Shown here in pieces: positions 1 through 7,299 of a stretch of 64,000 nucleotides of DNA. A model generated the notes under the pieces. That model did no database searches and had not been told where the DNA came from. It saw nothing but the letters and a program-made list of their open reading frames with translations. Made by a program: the position numbers and the translations under genes. This stretch comes from Lentisphaerota bacterium. Lineage in GTDB: Bacteria > Verrucomicrobiota > Lentisphaeria > Victivallales > Victivallaceae. The stretch's first letter is position 1. Every line of letters begins with the position of its first letter. Location of the stretch: contig SUWF01000008.1 of NCBI GenBank assembly GCA_015061575.1, forward strand, positions 25,514 to 89,513, in the 5' to 3' direction.

Positions 1-2
1 TG

Positions 3-1220
3 CTGGGTAAAAATCCCAAGCCGCTGGAAATCGAAAGTTTGCGGCGGGAGCTGAAAAGCGACCTGCCGCTGTTTTACGGCCACTGGTGCAAAAGCGAAGT
101 TTACACTGCTTGCGATTACAGGAAAAAGTCAGCTGTTTTACCCGGTATTGAATTGCCGGATAACGCAGAGTTTAAAAATGGCGCTGTATATTTGCCATAT
201 AATGAAAGTGTAAAATTTCAACGCCGTTTTCCGGAGGGGGATAAAGTCCTTTGCCGTATAAGCGGCAGTGGGATTTGGAGCGTAGACAACCGGGAAATAA
301 AATTAACAGTTTGCCGTTGCTGCGGCGGAAGTTCCAGTCAAGAGATAATTCTGGAGAGTGTTCCGGAAACTTTAACCGTAAAGGCTGCGGAAAAACGGGA
401 ACATAATGCGGTGGAAAAAGTGGAGTTTTTCCGCTATCAGGAAAACGCTTTCAACAGTCAATTCCTCAATTCGCTGCGGGAACTGGTGGATGTTAAAAAG
501 GAATTTCCTTATTTGACATTTTTGAATTTCGGCAAAACCATTACCACCCGGGAGCCGATCAACCGGATCATTGCCCGCGGTATATGGCCGTCGCTTTCGG
601 TGATGCTGCCGGTATTTCTGCTGGAACTGGTGCTGGGGATCATTCTTGCTTTGCTGGCCACGGCTTGCAAAGATACTTTGATCGACCGGGCGATGCTGGT
701 GCTGTCGGTAGCCGGTATGAGTATAAGTTATCTGGTGCTGATAATCGGTGGACAGTGGTTTTTAGGGTATTACCTCAACTGGTTTCCGGTTTGGGGATGG
801 CAGGGAGTGAATTATTTGATATTGCCAATTCTGCTGGGGGTGATTTCCGGCTTGGGCGGCGGAGTGCGATTTTACCGGACAGTTTTTGTCAACGAGCTGA
901 AAAACGAATATTTGCGGACAGCTTCCGCTAAGGGCTGTTCCCGGGTGAGTGTTTACAGTAAACATCTTTTGCGCAATGCACTTATACCTATAATAGCCCG
1001 GGCTTCGGCGACTTTGCCGTTTATCTTTACCGGAAGTTTGCTTTTGGAATCATTTTTCGGCATTCCGGGCTTGGGCTATGCTTCGATCGACGCATTGAAC
1101 AACTCGGATTTAGCTTTGCTCAAAGCGCTTACCATTGTCAATGCGCTGCTGTTTGTCGTGATAAATCTGCTGGCCGATTTATTGTGCGCATGGGCTGATC
1201 CACGCATCAGAATTAAATAG
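3..1220 (+). CDS. ABC transporter permease, DppB/OppB/YejB type (5' end outside window)
   Basis: Inner-membrane permease subunit of a peptide/nickel-type ABC importer. The frame is open to the left edge, so the true start lies upstream; about 405 residues are visible. The last 220 or so residues hold several hydrophobic helices and the permease core (KNEYLRTASAKGCS, then KHLLRNALIPI), which is the EAA-type loop contacting the ATPase. The first 170 visible residues are hydrophilic. That suits the long periplasmic insertion after the first helix in YejB-like permeases, whose NFGKTITTREP-type segment precedes helix 2. The gene ends the operon: no DppC partner or ATPase follows, so partners are expected to the left. 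Family assignment is strong; substrate is unknown. Confidence 0.85.
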   Translation: MGKNPKPLEIESLRRELKSDLPLFYGHWCKSEVYTACDYRKKSAVLPGIELPDNAEFKNGAVYLPYNESVKFQRRFPEGDKVLCRISGSGIWSVDNREIKLTVCRCCGGSSSQEIILESVPETLTVKAAEKREHNAVEKVEFFRYQENAFNSQFLNSLRELVDVKKEFPYLTFLNFGKTITTREPINRIIARGIWPSLSVMLPVFLLELVLGIILALLATACKDTLIDRAMLVLSVAGMSISYLVLIIGGQWFLGYYLNWFPVWGWQGVNYLILPILLGVISGLGGGVRFYRTVFVNELKNEYLRTASAKGCSRVSVYSKHLLRNALIPIIARASATLPFIFTGSLLLESFFGIPGLGYASIDALNNSDLALLKALTIVNALLFVVINLLADLLCAWADPRIRIK

Positions 1221-1305
1221 TATTACGATTTAAAATATCGTAATAATATTTGATTTTTGCGGAACTTTGTGGTATATTATTACGCTTTTTAAATTCGTAA
1301 TAATA
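1221..1305 (+). promoter_or_regulatory. Promoter with two TATTACG-N11-CGTAATA dyads
   Basis: A -35-like TTGATT at 1250-1255 and a -10-like TATATT at 1273-1278 are separated by 17 bases. Two dyads of the same form, TATTACG-N11-CGTAATA, lie at 1221-1245 and 1278-1302, centres 57 bp apart. One is upstream of the promoter and one overlaps the -10 and start region. This is the geometry of a repressor with two operators controlling the pseudopilin gene at 1335. The binding protein is not identifiable here. Confidence 0.55.
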
Positions 1306-1334
1306 ATTTGTTGACGATCAGAAGGTTTGTCATT

Positions 1335-2435
1335 ATGAAGAAGCAAATTTTCACTTTTATAGAACTATGGGTGAGAGTTGCTTGTCAGGTAGGTGTTTTG
1401 CCGTTATATTACCTCAAAAAAATTTATAAAAACTACACCTCTTTACGCCCGCAAGGGCGCACTTCACGCTTTTTTGGCAATCGCCAAAAAAGCTCTTCAC
1501 AACCTCACATCTTCACTCAATCAGCGTTCACGCTGATTGAACTGTTGGTGGTCACCTCACAACTCTGCCGTGATTTTTTCAAACGCTTTATTTTTACGGA
1601 TCAGTACGGATGTGTACGGAAACATACGGAGAGTGCCGCTCACAAAAATACGCCGCATCATACTTGCAAAGCAAGTGCTTCATGTTTGCCGCAGGCAAAC
1701 GCTTCATGCAGCAACGCTGCGCTTCACACGGCGGAGCCGTGCTTCATTCGATCAGCGTTCACGCTGATTGAACTGTTGGTGGTTATTGCCATTATAGCCA
1801 TTCTGGCGGCTTTGCTGTTGCCGGCACTTTCGGCGGCAAGGGGGAGTGCCAAATCGATTTCTTGCGTGAGCAATCTTAAGCAAATAGGTTTGACGCACAT
1901 AAATTATTGCAGCGATAATGCAGATATGACTCCTCCGGTATGGTCGCCCCGCCGCTGGATCGATTCGCTGGGGGAATATCTTGAAAAAAAACAGCAAGAT
2001 AACGGCAATGTCTGGGTGTGTCCGGAAGATGCCCGCACCGGAGCCGACCGTTGTGTTTGGGGAAATGATAACAGTGTTTTAAGTTACGGCATAAATCAGG
2101 CGTACCGGCATGACCCGGATTACCGGGTCAAACCGTATCTCTTGTGGAATGGTATTGACAGCAAGCTGATAAAAAATCCCGGTGAATTTATCACTTTTGC
2201 TGATTGTACTTATTATTGGGTCGGGGCAAGTTTCGGGGAGCCGATGGAACCGATAATTGAACGCAGTGAACCGGCGGTAAATGGCGGCTGTTACGGACAT
2301 GTGTCGCTGCGGCATTCGGAAAGCAGCCGGAGATTTAATGCGGCTTTTTTTGACGGCCATGTGGAAAGTCTGACAGCGTACAAGATGCCCACTCAATATT
2401 GGGATTACAATAACGACGCCCACGACGATTTTTAA
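1335..2435 (+). CDS. Type II/IV pseudopilin-like protein with composite leader
   Basis: Prepilin-type protein of the group with an N-terminal cleavage/methylation motif and a C-terminal variable domain ending in an H-x-G-H-like segment (FFDGHVESL). ATG at 1335 is chosen because GAAGG lies 9 bases upstream; a TTG at 1308 is possible. Three leader-like motifs are stacked: FTFIEL near residue 6, FTLIELLVV at residue 65 and [16 protein letters not shown] at residue 142. Only the third runs into a full hydrophobic helix and the LLPALSAAR continuation. Residues 66-141 are low-complexity, rich in S, A, C, H and Q, and are encoded by a mini-hairpin array. If prepilin peptidase cuts before F142, the preceding 141 residues form an abnormally long leader. 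Alternatively translation starts at an internal site. Confidence 0.7.
   Translation: MKKQIFTFIELWVRVACQVGVLPLYYLKKIYKNYTSLRPQGRTSRFFGNRQKSSSQPHIFTQSAFTLIELLVVTSQLCRDFFKRFIFTDQYGCVRKHTESAAHKNTPHHTCKASASCLPQANASCSNAALHTAEPCFIRSAFTLIELLVVIAIIAILAALLLPALSAARGSAKSISCVSNLKQIGLTHINYCSDNADMTPPVWSPRRWIDSLGEYLEKKQQDNGNVWVCPEDARTGADRCVWGNDNSVLSYGINQAYRHDPDYRVKPYLLWNGIDSKLIKNPGEFITFADCTYYWVGASFGEPMEPIIERSEPAVNGGCYGHVSLRHSESSRRFNAAFFDGHVESLTAYKMPTQYWDYNNDAHDDF
1446..1783 (+). repeat. In-frame mini-hairpin array with a 33-bp direct repeat
   Basis: Perfect short stems with 3-4 nt loops follow each other inside the reading frame: 1446-1459 (loop GCAA), 1468-1493 (11-bp stem), 1519-1538 (loop TTCA), 1662-1676 (AAA), 1684-1700 (GCA), 1708-1720 (AAC), 1728-1740 (GGA), 1751-1768 (TTCA). 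The last five are joined by GCTTCAY linkers. The 33-bp stretches at 1520-1552 and 1751-1783 are identical and start 231 bp apart, exactly 77 codons. The TTCA-loop hairpins are the FTLI codons of the pilin leader itself. Confidence 0.85.
1595..1634 (+). repeat. Four tandem 10-nt TACGGANNNN repeats
   Basis: TACGGA starts at 1595, 1605, 1615 and 1625, each followed by four variable bases. It lies inside the extended pseudopilin reading frame, between the two 33-bp repeats. A matching four-unit ACGGA array at 10-nt period lies on the minus strand at 20505-20540. Confidence 0.75.
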
Positions 2436-2445
2436 TAGAGTTGTT

Positions 2446-3258
2446 ATGAAGAAAATAATCAGTTTTTTGGTATTAGCAATATTGCTGACCGGGTGTAAAC
2501 CGGCAGTAACGACGCCAGTCAAAGCAGAAAATTTGCGGATACTGTCGCTGGTAACTTGTGCCGACTATATTATGACCGAACTTGGGACAAAGGATAAAAT
2601 CGTTGCCATTGACCGCCACGGTCGCTTGCTGGATAGTATGCAGAATGTGCCGGTAACAGTTGCTGGTGGCGTGGTATCCCGGGAAATGCTGCGAAAATAC
2701 CGGATCAATTACGCTATAATCTGGTATTATCAGCGTAATTTGCTGGAATTATTCAATAAAGAGCAGATCCCGGTCATGGTCGTGGAGCCGGTCAGTTTGA
2801 CGAATTATCCGGAGTTGGTGCGCAAGTTGGGCGAACTTTGCGGAAAGACGGCAGCTGCGGAAAGCCTGGTGGAACATTTTACCGGAGCGTTTCCGCCTGC
2901 AGCCTCAACTCAGAAGGGCGGTGTGCCGGTTTATATTGAGCTTTATGCGCCGTGGAAAAGTCCTTCTGCCAACGGATATATTGCAGAGATCATGCAGCGG
3001 GCAGGGGGGCAGCTGACGGCGGCAGGTACTCAAGGCGGGACTGTTTCGCCGGAAGTTGTGGCGCTGGCCAGAGTGGAAGTTATATTTTTTGTGGAAGGCT
3101 TCGGCTCAGCAGCCGAAATTGCCGGCCGGGCGGCTTTGCGGAATACTCCGGCAGTCAAAAACAAAAGGATTTTTGCCATACCCCGCAAGCTGGTTTGCGA
3201 AGGGGTGGCACCGGAAGAATTATTGAATTTTTTTAGCAATAAAATAAAGGATAAATAA
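2446..3258 (+). CDS. Metallophore/cobalamin ABC transporter substrate-binding lipoprotein
   Basis: Periplasmic binding protein of the BtuF/FhuD (TroA-like) fold, 270 residues. The N-terminus MKKIISFLVLAILLTGC is a lipoprotein signal with an LLTG-C lipobox, so the protein should be anchored in a membrane through Cys17. The segment LRILSLVTCADYIMTELGTKDKIVAI is the usual start of the first lobe, and EELLNFFSNKI closes the second. It begins 10 bases after the pseudopilin stop and is followed after 3 bases by the radical SAM gene, then by permease and ATPase. Iron-siderophore, heme or corrinoid are all possible ligands; sequence alone does not decide. Confidence 0.82.
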   Translation: MKKIISFLVLAILLTGCKPAVTTPVKAENLRILSLVTCADYIMTELGTKDKIVAIDRHGRLLDSMQNVPVTVAGGVVSREMLRKYRINYAIIWYYQRNLLELFNKEQIPVMVVEPVSLTNYPELVRKLGELCGKTAAAESLVEHFTGAFPPAASTQKGGVPVYIELYAPWKSPSANGYIAEIMQRAGGQLTAAGTQGGTVSPEVVALARVEVIFFVEGFGSAAEIAGRAALRNTPAVKNKRIFAIPRKLVCEGVAPEELLNFFSNKIKDK

Positions 3259-3261
3259 ACC

Positions 3262-4005
3262 ATGGCTTTTCATCGAATAACCTATCACGAGCAATATAAA
3301 TTTGCTACTTTGCACAACTACGGCTGTACTTTCCGCTGTTCATTTTGCAGTTACAAACTCCGCAGCGGAGCCAACGGGCGGCCGGGATTTGCTTATCCGG
3401 CTCCCAAACAATATTTGAGTGTGGAAGAAATCAAGAAAGTTCTGCTGGAGCTGCGCCCCGAAAAGGTCTATTTTATGGGCGGCGAACCTACCGTAGCCAA
3501 AGAGTTGCCGGAGATACTCAAGTTCGCCAAAGAGGAACTTCATGCCATGACTAAACTCGGCCACACCAACGGCAGTATGCTGCCATTGGAGAATTTGGAC
3601 GGAGCCAACGTGGGATTCAAGGCCTGGAGCCAAGAGCTGCATACAAAGATCACCGGCCGACCGCAGGAATTGATTTACGGTAATTTTGAGAAAGCCTTCC
3701 AAAGCGGGATGCAGCTGGCCGCCAATATGGTCTATGTGCCGGGTTTGGTGGAAAAAACTGAATTTGAAGGATGTGTAAAGTTTTTAAGTCAGCTTTCCAG
3801 CGATATACCGTTCCATATCATGGGTTACATCCCGGTGCCGGGCGAACCGTGGAGAAGACCCACTGAGGAGGAGATGAACGATATTACTGATTTGTGCCGG
3901 AAGTATTTGAAAAATGTGGCGGCATCGCATTTAAGCACCGAAGAGGCTTTGGATCTGAGCTGCCGGGATGACCGCTTCAGGGTCAAGACGGTTGCCGGGG
4001 CTTAA
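3262..4005 (+). CDS. Radical SAM protein
   Basis: 247-residue radical S-adenosylmethionine protein. Cysteines 22, 26 and 29 form the CX3CX2C motif that binds the 4Fe-4S cluster, and GGEPT at residues 73-77 matches the SAM-binding GGE element. Its length fits a bare radical SAM partial barrel of the activating-enzyme type without SPASM or auxiliary cluster domains. It lies between the binding-protein and permease genes of an importer operon with gaps of only 3 and 6 bases, so it is almost certainly co-expressed with them. A role in processing the imported cofactor or metallophore, or in making the ligand, is inference. The substrate is unknown. Confidence 0.85.
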   Translation: MAFHRITYHEQYKFATLHNYGCTFRCSFCSYKLRSGANGRPGFAYPAPKQYLSVEEIKKVLLELRPEKVYFMGGEPTVAKELPEILKFAKEELHAMTKLGHTNGSMLPLENLDGANVGFKAWSQELHTKITGRPQELIYGNFEKAFQSGMQLAANMVYVPGLVEKTEFEGCVKFLSQLSSDIPFHIMGYIPVPGEPWRRPTEEEMNDITDLCRKYLKNVAASHLSTEEALDLSCRDDRFRVKTVAGA

Positions 4006-4011
4006 TAGCTG

Positions 4012-5007
4012 ATGAGTAAGTTGGAAAAAGTAAAATTTCCGGCCGCTGTTCTGCTGCTGCTTTTAACTGCACTCGGGGCGTTATGCTGCTGCGGCGGAGA
4101 GCTGTCATGGAAAGATTTTCTGCAGTGCCTGGGTTCCCCAAGTCAGAATGAGGCAGCCGCGGCTGTATTCTGGCAGATACGCCTGCCGAGGATCGCCGGG
4201 GCTGCTGCCGCCGGAGCTTTGCTGGCCGCTGCGGGCTGTACGGTGCAGCTTTTGTTCCGTAATCCGCTGAGTTCGCCGCATGTGCTTGGCTCGGTGAATA
4301 CGGCGGCATTGGGCGCTGTAGCGGTGTGGCTGCTGGGCGGCACGACTATGGCCGGAATGCTGCTGGGCAGTACTGCCGGTGCGCTGGCTTCGCTGTTGCT
4401 GCTGCTGTTTATCGGACGGGGATATCAGCAGACCGGTACGCTGCTGCTGGCCGGGATCGCGCTCAATGCTTTTGCGGCGTCGGCCATGAGTGGTATATTG
4501 TTTATTTCGGGCGAACATCTGGAGGGAATAATTTTCTGGCTGCTGGGCGGGTTCTGGCGGCTGGATTGGCTGCGCAGTGCGATCTTGCTGGCGGGGGCAG
4601 GGGTGGTCATGCTGATCTTGCTGCTGCAGCGGCGGGAAATGAATATGCTTTATCTGGGGGAAAGGGCAGCGGCCGCCGCCGGAGTCAATACCCGGCAGGT
4701 GATCGCGGTGGCGGTACTGGCCGCGGCGCTGGCTACTGCTTTGGTGGTCGGCAACTGCGGGGTGATCGGTTTTGTGGGACTGCTGATACCGCATATTGCC
4801 CGGCGGATTTATGGCGGAGAGTTCCGGAATCATTTGCTGGGGGCGGGGCTGTTGGGCGCTATATTGCTGATTGCTGCTGATTGGGCAGGACGGTGTTTAT
4901 TTGCGCCGCTGGAAATGCCCGTGGGGATATTGACATCGCTGATCGGGGCGCCGTTTTTCTTTGTTTTGATCGTTATGCGGCTGAAAACTCCGGGAGGACG
5001 GCAATGA
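4012..5007 (+). CDS. FecCD/BtuC-family ABC transporter permease
   Basis: 331-residue integral membrane protein with about ten hydrophobic helices, the normal size for the FecCD/BtuC family. Family motifs include RLPRIAGAAAAGALLAAAG near the first periplasmic loop, NPLSSPHVLG (the usual NPLA.P.ILG), and GFVGLLIPHIARR, the coupling segment that touches the ATPase. It imports an iron-siderophore, heme or corrinoid together with the lipoprotein at 2446 and the ATPase at 5004. Its stop codon overlaps the ATPase start (ATGA), indicating translational coupling. Confidence 0.9.
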   Translation: MSKLEKVKFPAAVLLLLLTALGALCCCGGELSWKDFLQCLGSPSQNEAAAAVFWQIRLPRIAGAAAAGALLAAAGCTVQLLFRNPLSSPHVLGSVNTAALGAVAVWLLGGTTMAGMLLGSTAGALASLLLLLFIGRGYQQTGTLLLAGIALNAFAASAMSGILFISGEHLEGIIFWLLGGFWRLDWLRSAILLAGAGVVMLILLLQRREMNMLYLGERAAAAAGVNTRQVIAVAVLAAALATALVVGNCGVIGFVGLLIPHIARRIYGGEFRNHLLGAGLLGAILLIAADWAGRCLFAPLEMPVGILTSLIGAPFFFVLIVMRLKTPGGRQ

Positions 5008-5747
5008 GTTTGCAGATAAAAGAGTTATCTTTTGCCTATCATCAAAACCGGCAGCCGGTTTTGCGCAATATATCTTGCACCTTTGAGCCCGGGCGGTTTT
5101 ACGGGATTTTCGGCGCCAACGGCAGCGGCAAAAGTTCTTTGCTCAAACTGGCTGCCGGCGAGCTGGATGCTCAAGGCACAGTGGAGTTGGAAGGCAAAAA
5201 TATTGCCAGTTTCACTCCCCGGGAAAAAGCGCTGCTGCTGGCGGTATCGGCGCAGGAAAATGAACTTGTATTGCCGTTCAAAGTCCGGGAATGTATCCGG
5301 CTGGGGAGGTATGTTCACGGCGATGACGGCAACGCAATGGTGGAAAAACTTTTGAGCGAGTGGAACGTACGGCATCTGGCGGAACGGCCGTTTGCGGAGC
5401 TCAGCGGCGGCGAACAGCAGCGCATCAAGCTGCTGCGGGTCTTGGCGCAGGATACTTGTTATCTGCTGTTGGATGAACCGGCAGCTTCGCTGGATTGGAG
5501 TCGTCAGCTGGAGCTTTACGAAAAACTTCAACACCTTTCCCATACGGAAAACCGTTGCGTGATCATGGTCTGCCACGATTTATACATTGCACCCGGATTT
5601 ATTGACGAAATGCTGCTGCTGAAAAATGGCGAACTGCTTTACAGCGGCTTGCCGGAAGGCGCTGCTGCGGAACGGGCGGCGGAAGCGGCTTTTGACCGGG
5701 CCGTAAATATCAAACGGCAGGCCCACAGCGTTCAGGTCAGCTGGTAA
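5004..5747 (+). CDS. ABC transporter ATP-binding protein (FepC/BtuD type)
   Basis: 247-residue ATPase powering the importer. Walker A GANGSGKSS is at residues 37-45, the signature LSGGEQQ at 133-139, Walker B YLLLDEP at 153-159 and the switch His at 191 (MVCHDL). The start at 5004 is chosen because GGAGG lies 7 bases upstream, the first residues MSLQIKELSF begin the canonical first strand, and the start overlaps the permease stop. The longer open frame from 4881 would add permease antisense-like sequence without function. The 3' end overlaps the convergent regulator gene at 5737 by 11 bases. Confidence 0.92.
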   Translation: MSLQIKELSFAYHQNRQPVLRNISCTFEPGRFYGIFGANGSGKSSLLKLAAGELDAQGTVELEGKNIASFTPREKALLLAVSAQENELVLPFKVRECIRLGRYVHGDDGNAMVEKLLSEWNVRHLAERPFAELSGGEQQRIKLLRVLAQDTCYLLLDEPAASLDWSRQLELYEKLQHLSHTENRCVIMVCHDLYIAPGFIDEMLLLKNGELLYSGLPEGAAAERAAEAAFDRAVNIKRQAHSVQVSW

Positions 5748-7146
5748 GGTTGGCTTTCCGGGCGTTACGCAGTATGGCGTTGATCCGGCGGGCGACATTT
5801 TTGCAGTGCAGATTAACTGGTTCAACGCCGCAGATCACGGTACGCAAATAGCGGTTCAGTTCGTTGAGTGCAGCGTAAGGTACCGGATGCGGATTATCTG
5901 CATAGCTCAATGCGGTATTATATGCGGCAGTCAGTCCGGGAAATTCCGGTTCGTAAGCCGCCAGAGCCAGTTTTTGCATATCCAATCGAGCCGGCAGCGC
6001 AGTGCAGCCGGGCAGCAGACTTTGCACCGAAGCACTCTGCAGATAGTTTAAAACACTTACCGCCAGAGCCGGGTCGCAATTTTTGCCGACTGCCACGCCC
6101 TCCCAGAAGAGCCACGAAGTTGCCTGCCGGGCCTGCGGCAAGGTTTTGATGCGGAAACTCTGGCATCCACAGCCCGGTTTCAGATTGATCATCGAAGCAA
6201 TATGCAAGGGCAGCGGTGTACGCTTGAGTACATCTTTTTTTATTTCATCAAGTACCCGGCGCTGATCGGCGATCAGCAGTCCCAGCTGTTGATTATGCAG
6301 ATAGTATTCAAGCATTTTCAATATCTCTTTGACCGGGCGGCTGTCCAGATTTATATGCTGCATATCTTCATTGAACAGCGGTGAACCGTAACTGCGGAAA
6401 ATTCCCTCCAGATAGCGGTAGTCCAGCGGCATGATCATCAGCGCCTGACCGGAGCGCTGCAATTTAGTCAGCTGCAGAAACCACGCATCATAAAAATTGC
6501 TCAGCTCCGGAATTTGCACGCTTATATTTTCTGAACGGTTGATCATTTGCAGAGCCGGTCCGCAAGTCAGGGGCAGGGCGTAGAGTTCTTTTTGGGGATC
6601 CGAGCCCAATCGGATCCCCGCCGGAACAAAATCTGCCGGATCGATCTGCAAGCCCGGCAGGTCGGCCAGCGGCTTCAAGCGGCTGCGCAAAGTGTGGTTG
6701 TGCAGCATGAGTTTTATTTGAATGGAATCGGCAAAAATAAAATCGTAATCGTTGTAATAAATCCGTTCGATCTGTTCTGCCCGGGAAGCATATTCGCAGC
6801 GCAGTTCCAGATTGGGTTCTTTCCGGCAAAATTCCAGCAGCTTTTTTTCCATGATACGGATAAAAAGCCATTGTATGGGCTGGGTAGCTAATATTTTTAA
6901 CTGCCGTTTGTTGGAGGATGTATTGGTTTGCTGCGGCGCACAAATCCTGGTTCCGCAGTGTTTTATGCGTTCCAGACGCCCCGCGGCGGCCAGCTCCCGC
7001 AACACCCGGTTCATGGTTATTGAACTTACTGCAAAACGGCGGCACAGCTCCGGCAGGGTCGGCAGATAGTCGCCGATCTGCAAAGAGTTCAGCAGCTCTT
7101 TTTCCAGTGCTTTGCGAACACTTTTATATTTAAATTCCCGGGCCAT
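5737..7146 (-). CDS. GntR-type DNA-binding domain fused to a solute-binding-protein-like domain
   Basis: 469-residue one-component regulator. Residues 1-75 form a GntR winged helix (LPTLPELCRRFAVSSITMNRVLRELAAAGRLERI). The remaining 390 residues resemble a family 1 extracellular sugar-binding protein: an N-terminal LKILATQPIQ strand, FIFADSIQIK, an LPLTCGPALQMINRS hinge-like segment and WLFWEGVAVGK. There is no signal peptide, so the binding domain acts in the cytoplasm as ligand sensor. This differs from the usual GntR effector domains (FCD, UTRA). It is divergent from the heparinase-like gene at 7300 and may control cluster A. Confidence 0.75.
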   Translation of the reverse strand: MAREFKYKSVRKALEKELLNSLQIGDYLPTLPELCRRFAVSSITMNRVLRELAAAGRLERIKHCGTRICAPQQTNTSSNKRQLKILATQPIQWLFIRIMEKKLLEFCRKEPNLELRCEYASRAEQIERIYYNDYDFIFADSIQIKLMLHNHTLRSRLKPLADLPGLQIDPADFVPAGIRLGSDPQKELYALPLTCGPALQMINRSENISVQIPELSNFYDAWFLQLTKLQRSGQALMIMPLDYRYLEGIFRSYGSPLFNEDMQHINLDSRPVKEILKMLEYYLHNQQLGLLIADQRRVLDEIKKDVLKRTPLPLHIASMINLKPGCGCQSFRIKTLPQARQATSWLFWEGVAVGKNCDPALAVSVLNYLQSASVQSLLPGCTALPARLDMQKLALAAYEPEFPGLTAAYNTALSYADNPHPVPYAALNELNRYLRTVICGVEPVNLHCKNVARRINAILRNARKANLTS

Positions 7147-7220
7147 AAACTGATCCTTTATGATTATTTAAAATATACTTTAATACCAAAATGCCGGTAA
7201 TGCCAATCGGAAATACTGAA

Positions 7221-7265
7221 AAAAACGTTTTTGAGTTTGAAAATATTGTAAAAATATGGTAAACT
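7221..7265 (+). promoter_or_regulatory. Promoter of cluster A with AAAACGTTTT palindrome
   Basis: A perfect 12-bp palindrome AAAAACGTTTTT occupies 7221-7232, just upstream of TTGAAA (7237-7242), a 17-base spacer and TAAACT (7260-7265). The gene starts at 7300. The central CG dyad is typical of LacI-family operators, and the core AAAACGTTTT also occurs at the promoter of the lacI-type gene at 36924. Confidence 0.5.
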
Positions 7266-7299
7266 GCCATTGAGAGTAATCTGAAATGGGAGAATACTA

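Noticed and set aside
2436..2446. Cobalamin riboswitch before the importer
   Set aside because: The genes are 10 bases apart and no B12-box sequence is visible in the upstream region.
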